NCBI RefSeq assembly: GCF_958298935.1
Contig: NC_084924.1
Location: 6,510,001-6,574,000 of the forward strand
Source of the DNA: Phragmites australis
Lineage: Eukaryota > Streptophyta > Magnoliopsida > Poales > Poaceae
Reading direction: 5' to 3'
DNA length: 64,000 nucleotides
The notes under the pieces are model-generated. The model worked only from the letters and a program-made list of their open reading frames with translations, made no database searches and was not told where the DNA came from. The position numbers and the translations under genes were made by a program. Of the stretch, positions 48,378-58,145 are shown in pieces. How positions within the stretch are numbered: the first letter of the stretch is position 1; each line of letters begins with the position of its first letter.

Positions 48378-48774
48378 TATGATGTGGGAGGCTGAAGGGG
48401 GCAGTGGTGTGCAATAGAAGAACCACCAGGGAGAGTACATATATAGGCTCAGAGAAATATAGCCGTTGGATATATGATAGTTGGAAACATAGCCGTTGGA
48501 ACACGACCGTTCCAAATATAGCCGTTGGGAACATTCGTTCGAAAAATTTCCATTTAAAAATAACCGTTCATAATTTATATGTTTAAAAATATTTGTTGAA
48601 AATATCACGGTTTGAATTGTATCCGTTTAAAAATATAGCCGTTGGGATATAGAGAGTTAGATATTGGGAGTCTGTTGGAGAGTGTAGTGATATTGGGAAA
48701 GAATCTTTTTAGGAAGGTTCACTATAGTAGGTTTTTGGGAGTGATTTTTTAAGAGTCTGTTGGAGTTGCCCTTA

Positions 48775-51410
48775 GGCCTTGGGTCACCGTGGACCGGCTA
48801 AGTTGGGCCTAGCTTGCCTGGCTCACGAGCTAGCTCATTAAAAAAACGAGCTACTTCTTCCGTTTCCATTTACTTGTTATTGTTTTTTACTGTAGCAAAT
48901 TTGATCGTACGTTTTCCTAGAAAGGATTTATAAATACTTAAAACTTTTATATTATTAGATTTATCATGAAACAAACTTTACTAGTATTGTATATTTTTAA
49001 GTATCTACAAATTCGGAGGCTACCACCTCTCATCATAATTTACACTAAGTCTGAAAATTATTAGAAAGTTTGGCAGAGTTCCCCTTTCATTTGTCGCCTT
49101 CCAGACCACAAGAATTCCACACAGTTAGTAGGCATTAAATTTATGAGCAGAAGATAAACATCACATTGCAATTCTAGACCCCGACACAACCCGAGGACTC
49201 GATACTACTCTAAGACCCGTTACACATGACCAACTTGTCCAATTAACCATTTAACCAACTAACTAGAAATTATTGCTTCAATACTTTAAGAATAAACTAA
49301 TTGTAAATGTGTGTAAGCTCCATCGTGATGCTACTCCCATCCCATGCATGCCACAATCATTTAGTATCTAAAAGCCAAATAAAACATAAGTGTGAGTAAA
49401 ATACTCAGCAAGTACAATATACAACTGAAGGAACAAACAACGAGTCAGGATCCAATAGAAAATTAGAATCGAATGAATTATGTCTTGTCTTTTGAAAATG
49501 CCACGAAGTAGTAGCTTCCGTCTGAAACGGATAACACCCGAATACATCATTAGCGTTTACCAGTAAAGCCGAGTAAGTATGGTCAGCACTTACTCACAGG
49601 AACCAAACTGTACATCCGGTGTTTTCGAAAAAACCCCAGAACATGAATTATACAAAAGGAAAAACTTGAAACTTGAATCATCTTTGAAAGGAACCGTACC
49701 AGGAAACTTGAATCAAACCAACTCATGAAGATATGAATATTGAAATCATAATCGACATGTCGAAAAAACAAACAAGCAAACCATATCATGACATACAAGT
49801 TCGTCATGCACTTGCCTTAACTGTGACGAGCAACTAGTGTCACACCCTCTATACCGGAATTTTCTAAACCTGTGGATTAATACCCAGTCACTCAATATTC
49901 TGATCGTAACAATTTGTAGAGTAGCACTAGAAAGAAAAATGCTCCATATATTGAAATAAGAAGACTTGCAGGTCACCAATGCACATCAAACCGACCTGCT
50001 GCTCTAGCGCTCTGAACTAGTTCTACTAACCCACGGCCATGCAATTGCAAGTCACTCCACTTGTGACCCCTTTCTAACTGCACTGATAGACCATATTGTA
50101 CTATTACTCCACATGCTAACCAATGATGTTACTCCTAACCATGTCAGACTATCCTGTTATGTATGTGCTAACCTGTTATGGCAATGTGTGCTAGTACTAG
50201 TTCTCATAGATAATAATTACCGAGTTGGAATTAGATCAGCCAAAAATTCAAAGGTTGTAGAGATCATCCTCTAGCTATGTATAAACTCGGCAGGCTAACC
50301 TGCAATTTTGAACCCATGCTACACAATGGCTAGAAATTGTTCTGATCATCAATCAAGAAAGAAGACATAGTATTATTTTGGCTATCTCCTGACGCAAGGA
50401 TTATGAAATTTTTGGGGAAAACCTTCAAATCAGATGAGAGCTCACCCTTCTGACTTGGTACCGAGAAGCTAGCAACGAAAACCAGCGGCCAGCGGCACTA
50501 GCAGCGGGCGGCACAGGCCAGGCAGTAGCGGTACGCAGCCACGACGCGGGGCGACGGCCTGCGGTGCGGCTGGCCGGTCGACGCGACGCAGTGCGGTGGT
50601 AGGACGGCGGAACGACGGAGACCAGCGGAGGCTCGACGGCGACAGCGAACGGCGGCGGCTCGGGCTAATGTGACGCAAACGATTGAGGCGGCGGCGGATG
50701 GTGGCTCGAGCGACGACGCGATAGGGTTTGGACGGCTCGGACTCAGATGTGGGCTCCAGGTATAAAACAGTGACAAGTAAACAGAAATAGAGTAACAGAA
50801 ATAGAGGCAGTAAAATGTTATCCTAACTCATTATAAAATACAATGAACCGAGTCCAGCTCGCGAGCTTCTAGATTTTAGTGCACCCTAGGACGGTCTGGA
50901 ACTCTTTCGTGCACCCTGTACGCACACGTTTCTTTTAGAATCTGGCCAGACGGGCTGGATCGTACAGTACAGGCGTACAGCAATGAGATTCAGCCGCTGA
51001 AGCATCCCCTGCGACGTCACATGATTCTCTCGTACAGTCCGCACCGCAGGTCCACAGCAGCACCAGCATCCGCCATGCGCGCGCACTCGCGAGTCGCGCG
51101 ACGGCGCAGCTAGCCAGCCAGCGTCAGCGTCTCCACTCCCCAGCAACCCGCGGGCTGCCATCCCCGGGAAGGCATCTGCCACCGTCCGCGCACGGGGCCG
51201 CCTCGCCTAGCTAAGCTAGCTGGTCCCGCCCCTCCCACCGGTTGGCGATAAGCGAGAGCCCCTGCAACAGGAAAACGCAAAAAGACGCGCGCGCGGGACA
51301 TGCACGTAATGGGCGGACAGCTTCCAGAACTCTCCCCGGCGCCTTCGCGAACGTTCGCCGGCGCCGCCACGTCACCGCTCTCGCGCCGATTAAACTATGC
51401 CATCAGGAAG
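48775..51410. other. Intergenic, PIF element to HSFA2 promoter
   Basis: Remnant of the GGCTCG-type repeat to about 48860, then AT-rich DNA with no gene. A GC-rich patch (50480-50760) has open frames without family match. From about 50900 the HSFA2 promoter region begins, GC-rich. Confidence 0.5.
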
Positions 51411-51425
51411 ACTCGCAGCCAATCC

Positions 51426-51448
51426 TTCTAGAAACGTCTGGAATCTTC
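51426..51448 (+). promoter_or_regulatory. Heat-shock element of HSFA2
   Basis: TTCTAGAA (51426-51433) is a perfect inverted nTTCnnGAAn pair, followed at 51441-51448 by GAATCTTC. A CCAAT sits just upstream (about 51418-51422), and the site lies 42-64 bp before the TATA box. HSFs bind such arrays, so this gene is probably heat-induced, and could be autoregulated. Confidence 0.75.
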
Positions 51449-51489
51449 GCGGCCGGGGGCGGGTTACTTGGAGGCCTCGCGCCGGGGTG

Positions 51490-51495
51490 TATAAG
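51490..51495 (+). promoter_or_regulatory. TATA box of HSFA2
   Basis: TATAAG, about 600 bp before the start codon. Transcription would begin near 51520, giving a long leader. Confidence 0.65.
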
Positions 51496-51836
51496 TTGGC
51501 GTGGCCGTGGCGTGCTTGGCTGGTCCCGACGAGCTCACGCGATCTCGACAACCCCTCAGGTACAAAGGGGAAGCTACTCAACCCGGACTCAGCTCAAAAG
51601 GGGACTGTAATTTCGTTCTCTGTCCTTCGTTCTCTCTTCATGTCGTGTTGGTATCTCACTAATTTCTTCTTCTCGCCGAAGTTCCGCGTCTTGCAGCTGC
51701 GATTGCCATTTACCCTGTTTTATTGTAAAGGCGGCTTCTCCCCCTGTCAATTGAGATCCTCTAATTCGGGAAGCTAACGTCGATAGGATAAGTTTTTGCG
51801 AACATTTTGCTGTCGACTGGCAATTTTCTTCGTTTC

Positions 51837-51930
51837 AACCAATCTTTGGAAGTCCTTGAATTCTTCTACTCTTTGACATGCAGGAACCAATCTTTAGTGG
51901 TTTGAATTCTTCTACTCTTTGACATTCAGG
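51837..51930 (+). repeat. Tandem duplication with twin splice acceptors in HSFA2 leader
   Basis: Unit 1 (51837-51884) and unit 2 (51885-51930) both run from AACCAATCTTT to TTCTACTCTTTGACATNCAGG. Each ends in a pyrimidine-rich 3' splice-site-like CAG (cuts after 51883 or 51929). A good donor, CTCAG|GTACAAA, is at 51560, so a 324- or 370-nt leader intron with either acceptor is plausible. Confidence 0.7.
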
Positions 51931-52092
51931 AAAGCCATTTTCAGATTGAACTAGTTCGATTGATGCGATTTTTCAAACAAAGATCACCTCTTTTTGACCT
52001 GTTCTTGACTGCGTTGGATTTCATTCATGTGCTCCGTTAAGTGAGCTCTGTTCTGGTTTTCGATCACATTTGCTGGTTGGATGCTTTTGGTC

Positions 52093-53292
52093 ATGGATTC
52101 GTTCCACGGCATTGTGAAAGCAGAGGAGTTCGACTTCGACTTCGACATCGCCGGCGCGTCGGCGGAGGGCGCGCCGTCGTCGCCGTGGGCCGCCGGCGCG
52201 CCGGAGCTGCCCCGGCCGATGGAGGGCCTCCGCGAGGCCGGTCCACCGCCGTTCCTGACCAAGACGTACGACATCGTGGACGACTCCAGCACAGACACGG
52301 TCATCTCCTGGGGATTCGCCGGAAAGAGCTTCGTCGTCTGGGACGCCAACGCCTTCGCCACAGTGATCCTCCCGCGCTGCTTCAAGCACAGCAACTTCTC
52401 CAGTTTCGTCCGGCAGCTCAACACCTACGTAAGCATACTGTCCTTGGCTTTCTTTCTTGCGCCATCAATGACGGTCGATCGGTGGCGTGTAACGCTGAAT
52501 TGGTGGGTTTTTGCATTGCAGGGGTTCAGGAAGGTTGATCCGGACAGGTGGGAGTTCGCGAACGAGGGGTTCCTTCGGGGCCAGAGGGAGCTCCTCAAGA
52601 CGATCAAGCGCCGGCGGCCGCCTTCGAGCTCGTCGGTGCAGCAGGCGCAGGGGCAGGCGGCGTGCCTGGAGGTGGGCCAGTTCGGGCGCGAGGGCGAGGT
52701 GCACCGGCTGCAGCGCGACAAGGGGATCCTGCTCATGGAGGTGGTGAAGCTGCGGCAGGAGCAGCAGGCAACGCGCGCACAGATGCAGGCGATGAAGGAG
52801 CGCATCACGGTGGCAGAGCAGAAGCAGCAGCAGATGACGGTGTTCCTGGCGCACGCCATGAAAAACCCGGGCTTCCTCCGGATGCTCGTTGACCGGCAGG
52901 GCCTGGGCGGCTGCTGGAGGGAGCTCGAGGACGCACTCTCGAAGAAGCGCCGCCGCCCCATCGAGTACCTCCCACGCCACGGCGAGAGCAGCAGCAGCTC
53001 CGTGGGGTCGGCGGCGTCGGGCCACTATGTTCCCGGCATTCCGATCGGCGTGGACGGCGTGTCGGAGGTGACCGACGACGAGAGCCTACGCGAGGAGAGC
53101 GGCGCCGGCGGAGGCGAGGACACGGAGAACTTCTGGGTGGAGCTGCTGAGCCTCGGCCTCGAGGAGAAGCGCCGTGAGGGCGGCGGCGGCGAGGAGGAGG
53201 GGAGCAGCGCTGACGTGGACGACGACGTGGACGTTCTGGTGCAGAGCATCTACGACCTCAACCCGAACCCGAGCAGTCCAAGTCCCAAGTGA
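52093..53292 (+). CDS. HSFA2: Heat shock transcription factor, class A2
   Basis: Two exons, 52093-52428 and 52522-53292, 368 residues. The 93-bp intron falls at the conserved site inside the DNA-binding domain (after RQLNTY). The ATG at 52093 gives [18 protein letters not shown], the usual monocot A2 start; an in-frame ATG four codons upstream (52081) is less likely. DNA-binding domain about 52-145, then an HR-A/B heptad region (about 165-235) with the class A insertion, basic nuclear signals KRRRP and KKRRRP, an AHA activation motif [15 protein letters not shown], and a C-terminal export signal [13 protein letters not shown]2 factors sustain the heat response as co-activators with HSFA1. One oddity: Cys96 in [13 protein letters not shown], where most HSFs have Tyr. 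Which grass A2 subtype (a-e) is uncertain. Confidence 0.93.
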   Translation: MDSFHGIVKAEEFDFDFDIAGASAEGAPSSPWAAGAPELPRPMEGLREAGPPPFLTKTYDIVDDSSTDTVISWGFAGKSFVVWDANAFATVILPRCFKHSNFSSFVRQLNTYVSILSLAFFLAPSMTVDRWRVTLNWWVFALQGFRKVDPDRWEFANEGFLRGQRELLKTIKRRRPPSSSSVQQAQGQAACLEVGQFGREGEVHRLQRDKGILLMEVVKLRQEQQATRAQMQAMKERITVAEQKQQQMTVFLAHAMKNPGFLRMLVDRQGLGGCWRELEDALSKKRRRPIEYLPRHGESSSSSVGSAASGHYVPGIPIGVDGVSEVTDDESLREESGAGGGEDTENFWVELLSLGLEEKRREGGGGEEEGSSADVDDDVDVLVQSIYDLNPNPSSPSPK

Positions 53293-53439
53293 AAGTTCCA
53301 GAACATTCTAGACTCCACCCAGTAGCATTGTAAGAAGGGGTTAGTTATTGTTCTGTGCCAACTTTTTTTTTATAAAAAGCGAGTTTCATTTAAACATAAG
53401 TAATTCTACAAAGGTGGAAGTCACCTAGAAAGAAGATTG
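53293..53439. other. HSFA2 3' UTR
   Basis: AT-rich sequence after the HSFA2 stop, ending against retroelement debris. No gene. Confidence 0.4.
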
Positions 53440-54605
53440 TAATGCCTCAACTATTGAGCATTGTTGATCATGAAGGAAATATGTAAAAGAAGTAGCTGGT
53501 CTCTCAGATTGATTCCAAGCTTTTCTGGTTGGCTGTGTGCTATCTTGTTTACTTTTCTTCGAATATTTCTAGCTTTAAATTGTATTTCTCTATTGTTGTT
53601 TATGATCTCAGCAAGAATGGGTCTCAAATTCCAATGACCCGGTGCATTAATGATATCATATTTGTGAAGAGCTATCACCAAAGTTTAATTATCTGAAATG
53701 AATGTTTGAGTCCTGGAGTCTTCATCACTTTTGCTGCAAGTCTGACAGCTTGTGCTTCCGCCATCAAAGGTCCTTGAACTTCATAAGACCTGTGACGTGA
53801 TGGATACACCTGTAAAATGTGTATTCGCTGCTATGTTGCGAATGAAGATTCCCAATTTTGTTTTTCAATGTTCAGTTATTTGTGTGTTAGGGAGGATGGC
53901 AGCATCAGTGTAGCACCTTGATCTGGGAGTAAAGTCTTCAAATTATTCTGCATACTTGAAATATTTTGTTGCCTTTGAAGTTACGGTTGACCCTATTCCC
54001 CCTTCTGGATGCGTTGCACCGAAATGGTGATGTCCTGTTGTGCTTAGGCTGGTCCTCCTAGCTTCTCATGTACATTCTGAGAGTGCATGGTGAGTTCAGT
54101 TCTCTTCTCTTGCTCCTGTATGTGCTGTTTATTTTGCTGTGTACCTGCAAAAGGATTTGAAACTTAGACGGTGGCATTGGTTAAATGGTGAACCTGCTGA
54201 ACAGTCCAATCTTTCGAATTAAACCTATGATCATTTCTAGCTTTCCAAATAAACCAAAGAGTTATAAAAATTTTGTGGATCCAAATATTATGAGAACCTG
54301 TTTGAAACAAAAATAATAATTGGAGATTAAATCCCAGTGTCATCTTCTGGTAAAACATCAGATTTTAAAGGAAGGTCAGCTGTGAACCAAACAACCCTGG
54401 CAAAAATACATGTGAAAAACAAGTGATGTTCATTTTCTCTAATGCCACACATTTTTCATTTTTCATCTATATGAGAGGAGTATCTTCCTGCTCTTTCTCC
54501 TATGGCTATGGCTTCCTCAGTAATCTCCACGAAAAAGTTTTGACTCTTGGCTGCAAGAACCTGCCTTTCCAGATTTTATTCAGCAAATTCAGTATTGGCT
54601 TAGGT
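53440..54605 (-). mobile_element. Degenerate LINE fragment, zinc-knuckle to RNase H
   Basis: Read on the minus strand in broken frames: IWKGRFLQPRVKTFSWRLLR (54600-54510), then CGIRENEHHLFFTCIFARVV (about 54455-54395), the zf-RVT region of plant non-LTR elements; next LWFIWKARNDHRFNSKDW (about 54260) and, near 53680-53450, GHWNLRPILAEI with RRKVNKIAHSQ, the RNase H-like tail. Several stops and frameshifts make it non-functional. The reverse transcriptase itself is missing. Confidence 0.8.
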
Positions 54606-54983
54606 AGGGATCTTCGACTCTCGAATGCTTGAAGTGCCCTCATGGGTATCACGGAGTGTGTCCCATATCTCCTTAGCACTTTCAAGACCTTCCACCTATT
54701 AAACTCATCTCCACTCAACGCGCAAAAGATTGCATTTGCGGCTTAAGCGTTGTTCATTGATATCATCTTCGGGGGTTGGCTTGCTTGGATCATGCACAGT
54801 ATAGCCATTTTCCACTATACGCCAAATAGAAGGATTAATATATTTCAAATACATTTTCATCTTATGCTTCCATGCGGCATAACGTGTACCATCAAAGTAT
54901 GAAGATGTATTTAGATACTCATATGGAATTCTAGCTCAATCCCCCTTTTCTATCACTTTAGATCCATCACCTTTCTCCGCCAT
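54606..54983 (-). pseudogene. Copia gag fragment, broken
   Basis: From the ATG at 54983 (MAEKGDGSKVIEKGD) with a TGA soon after, then IPYEYLNTSSYFDGTRYAAW, KHKMKMYLKYINPSIW and EIWDTLRDTHEGTSSIRES: the start of Ty1/copia gag (DUF4219/UBN2). Stops and frameshifts interrupt it, and at about 54606 it passes without a break into LINE sequence, so the rest of the copia element is lost. Confidence 0.8.
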
Positions 54984-55022
54984 CTTGAATTCTCCAAGCG
55001 GTTAAGCCTAATTAGGAGATTA

Positions 55023-55035
55023 GGCTTTGATACCA
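55023..55035 (-). other. tRNA-Met primer binding site of copia element
   Basis: On the minus strand TGGTATCAAAGCC follows the LTR end (CCTTCA) by two bases. It pairs with the 3' end of initiator tRNA-Met, the usual primer of plant copia elements. Confidence 0.8.
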
Positions 55036-55037
55036 AT

Positions 55038-56584
55038 TGAAGGATCGAGATAGCGGCCTAGAGGGGAGGGGGGTAAATAGATGCTTTTACAAAATATTAA
55101 AATAGCACAGCGGAAACAAATCGGATGTTCCGACTTACACCGGAAGTTCCGATGTTGACAACCAGAACTTTCGATTCGCCTGATATTTGAATCTAGCTAG
55201 ATCTCCGAGTAAGAATGAGTTAAACTACAAAATGCAAGATGCAGCAGGATATGATGCTATTCAAATTGAAGTAGAACTAGCAAGCACAAAGTTTAACTCA
55301 AGATAATACCTGAATTGCTCGAAAACACATAAGAGGAGAGAAATAACCAAGGAGTGGAGACTCAATAGATTTGTTCCCGAGTTTGGATCCTTGAGGGGAT
55401 CCTATGTCTCCATTGAGGGGCTTGGTCACACTTGAGCCAGGTCTCTTTCAACCATTTTCCTCACGAGGTTGCACAAAGCACTCATCGGCTCTACTTGGTA
55501 TTCCTTCCCCTTCAGAGGCGGAATCCGGCCTTCACAAATTCCTCACGGCACATCACAATCGATTGGGGCTCGTGAGTGACTCCTAGCCGTCTAGGAGGTC
55601 TCAATCTCCAAGAGTAATAAATGCACACGAAGAATGCTTGGAGATGAATCCTAGTGCTCAAAGATGAACTCAAATTCACTTTCACTAGATCTTTCACTCA
55701 AATCCCTTTTCTCAATATGAAACACAAAGAAGAGAGAGGAGAGGTGCTCTTTGGGGCTATAGAGAGGTTTTTCTTATTCAAGCAAGCAGCAGCCCAGAGA
55801 GGGTGAGGGGAGGGGTATTTATAGGATACCCTCCAAAGACTAGCAGTTATGCATTTTTTCAGCCCACATCAGAACTTTCGATATTCATATCGGAACTTTC
55901 GATCAGTGCAAAGTAATAGCCACAATCTACTTCACCCAAACCAAAACTAGAATAAAACACATATCGGAACTTCTGACCTAACATATCAGAACTTCCGATT
56001 AACAACTTGAGCCAAATAGAGAGCCCAAAAATTTGAGTATATATTGGATTGTCCAACTGACATCAGAACTTCCAATTAGCAAAATAAAAACCAACCCAAG
56101 ACCCTAGGATTTGAGGAACTCCAGACATTTCGATCCAAAAAATTAGAACATCCGATTAAATAGAAACTAGAAACCCGAGAGCCTAAAAAAAATCTAACAC
56201 ACCGGACATTCCGACTGGTATCAGAATTTCCAATTAAATTGACCGGAACTTCCGATCAACTCAGAACATTTTCAACCCATGTGTTCGTGTTGTGAATTGT
56301 GTCTCTCATTCTTAAGATAAACTTTGATCACTAATTTTATGGCAAAGTTTTTAACGTTGCATCCCTTTTAATAGAACGACATTCCTATACTCAATTAAAA
56401 TAAAATGCTATAACCCTAGGAATATTCAACTGTTGTCTTCTTTCTTCATTTTGGGGATCGCCGACATCGTTTAGCTTTCATCATTGGGACTTTTACCTAT
56501 TCAAATACTTATTGAACATATTAGTCACTTAATCGCTTGTCGTCAATCATCAAAACTCACATAGAGGGTCTAGATGCACTTTCA
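55038..56584 (-). mobile_element. Copia 5' LTR, minus strand
   Basis: About 1547 bp. On the minus strand it begins TGAAAGTGCATCTAGACCC (56584) and ends CTCGATCCTTCA (55038), TG...CA ends typical of grass copia LTRs, followed by the primer site and gag. The interior (about 55120-56270) repeats short phrases such as CGGAACTTCCGAT in both directions. The U5 end contains the TCTAGGCCGCTATCTCGATCC phrase found widely in grass copia elements. No second LTR copy of this element is in the window. Confidence 0.85.
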
Positions 56585-56809
56585 ATTACAGCGGGGTCAT
56601 TGGCGGGGTTGAGGACCTGCAGCGATAACAAATTGCGGAGTCAAAAAAGAACTCAAAGTATCAGCGCCTAACCGGAGTACTTACGATGTGGTCAGAGTGG
56701 TAAGCACAACTCTTGCCCTCGCGAAACCACTGGGTATGGGCGAGGAGGAGGTTGTAGCGGTCATCAAGCTGCCGCTAGTCGGTGTCCCATGGGTGCACTT
56801 AGACGCTTT
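56585..56809. other. Spacer between copia LTR and tandem repeats
   Basis: No gene recognised; probably part of an older retroelement. Confidence 0.4.
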
Positions 56810-57125
56810 TGCGGAAGCCAGGTAACCCCCAGCTGGTTCAGGGCGAGTCTAGTCACTCCCCTACTGGCATGTCCCGCTCATAGGACCTCCGTCCATGATC
56901 GATAGTCAACCACGAGCAGTCTGGTTGCCACCGGCCGGTTCAGGGTGAGCCTGGTCATTCCCCTGCTAGCTTGCGTCGCTCACAGGACCTCCTCACATGG
57001 TTGATGGTCGACCATGAGCAGTCTGGTCACCCCTGGCTGGTTTAGGGTGAGGTTTGTTGCTCCTCTGCTGACCAATGCCACTCGTAAGACCTCTTCCCGT
57101 GGTCGATGGTCAACCCCGAGCAGTC
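56810..57125. repeat. Tandem repeat, about 110 bp, three units
   Basis: Units begin near 56826, 56932 and 57042 with GGCTGGTTYAGGG and end with ACCAYGAGCAGTCTGGT. They are diverged from each other, so the array is old. Such arrays are common in retroelement leaders. Confidence 0.7.
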
Positions 57126-58077
57126 GGGCCGTTACCACGACTTGGTGGGTCGGTGGCACCACCAGACAAGTTAGGGCTAGGCATTGCCGTGTTCGGTTGG
57201 GCACCAGGACGGAGATCCCAGCGCACCTCCCTCCCTAAGGGGACCTACTCGGAGATATCCATAACCTCATCGATGATCGGGCACAGGACGTCGACCTCAA
57301 GGAGGCCCTACTGTGGTGCCAACCATGAAACCCTAACTCATGAAAAGGCTCGGTGTGAGAACTTTGGAAGTACCAAACTTACCCTCTTGATTCATGCTCT
57401 GTCCGGTGGGGTGAGATCGCACAGCAAAAGTGCGTCGGCCGGAGGATCGTCTTTCCTCAGGGCGGCCAACATCAGGCTTCGGACGCGCGAGTCGACGGCA
57501 TCATCATTAAGATATGGATCACTTAGTGATGTGAGAAGTCACACACCTAATAAAAGAAGCAGTAGCAAGGAAACGACAGCGGTGTTACCTATGGAGATCT
57601 CCCAGGTGGCATCGTCCGACCCGGAGTACTAGAACATCAAGTGTGCTCGCATCCACAAGGGGCACAATCGGCGCTTGACAAAGTCATGAACGATGTCTCA
57701 TCCCATTAGCCCGGACGCTTGGAGTTGGCAGACCCACTTGGCAAGGGTCAGCATCATGACATCATGTTTTATGCTTATGTTTTCATGTTAAGTGTTCAAA
57801 AACATTTTGGAAATTTTACATCGTTAATCAACGCGAGTTCCCACCATCTACTTATGAGTGGGAATCGTTTTGAAATAGTTCAGATATCCCAAGACCATTT
57901 AGAAAAGAATGAGAAAGGAATTGGATGAAACGTGAAAAAGCAAGAGAACTTTTTGCACGTGGGTCCAGCCCACGATCTGACCGACGCTCCTCGCGGTCTG
58001 ACCGTCAGGGCTTAGAGCGGCCACTTAAGACCCATCGATCGCCTCTCGCTCCCTCACTTGTTCATTTTCTTCCCCAC

Positions 58078-58145
<68 letters not shown>

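Larger units (their letters stand above)
44213..48774. mobile_element. Complete PIF/Harbinger DNA transposon
   Basis: Element body 44216-48771, 4556 bp, flanked by a TTA duplication (44213-44215 and 48772-48774), the TWA target typical of PIF/Harbinger. Terminal inverted repeats: left GAGCAACTCCAACGG, right (inverted) GGGCAACTCCAACAG. It carries the two usual genes in convergent order: ORF1 (plus) and the DDE transposase (minus), both open across their introns. Between the left end and ORF1 lie a 22-bp tandem repeat and a captured gene fragment. Intact ends, a perfect duplication and open genes suggest a fairly recent, possibly autonomous insertion. Confidence 0.9.
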
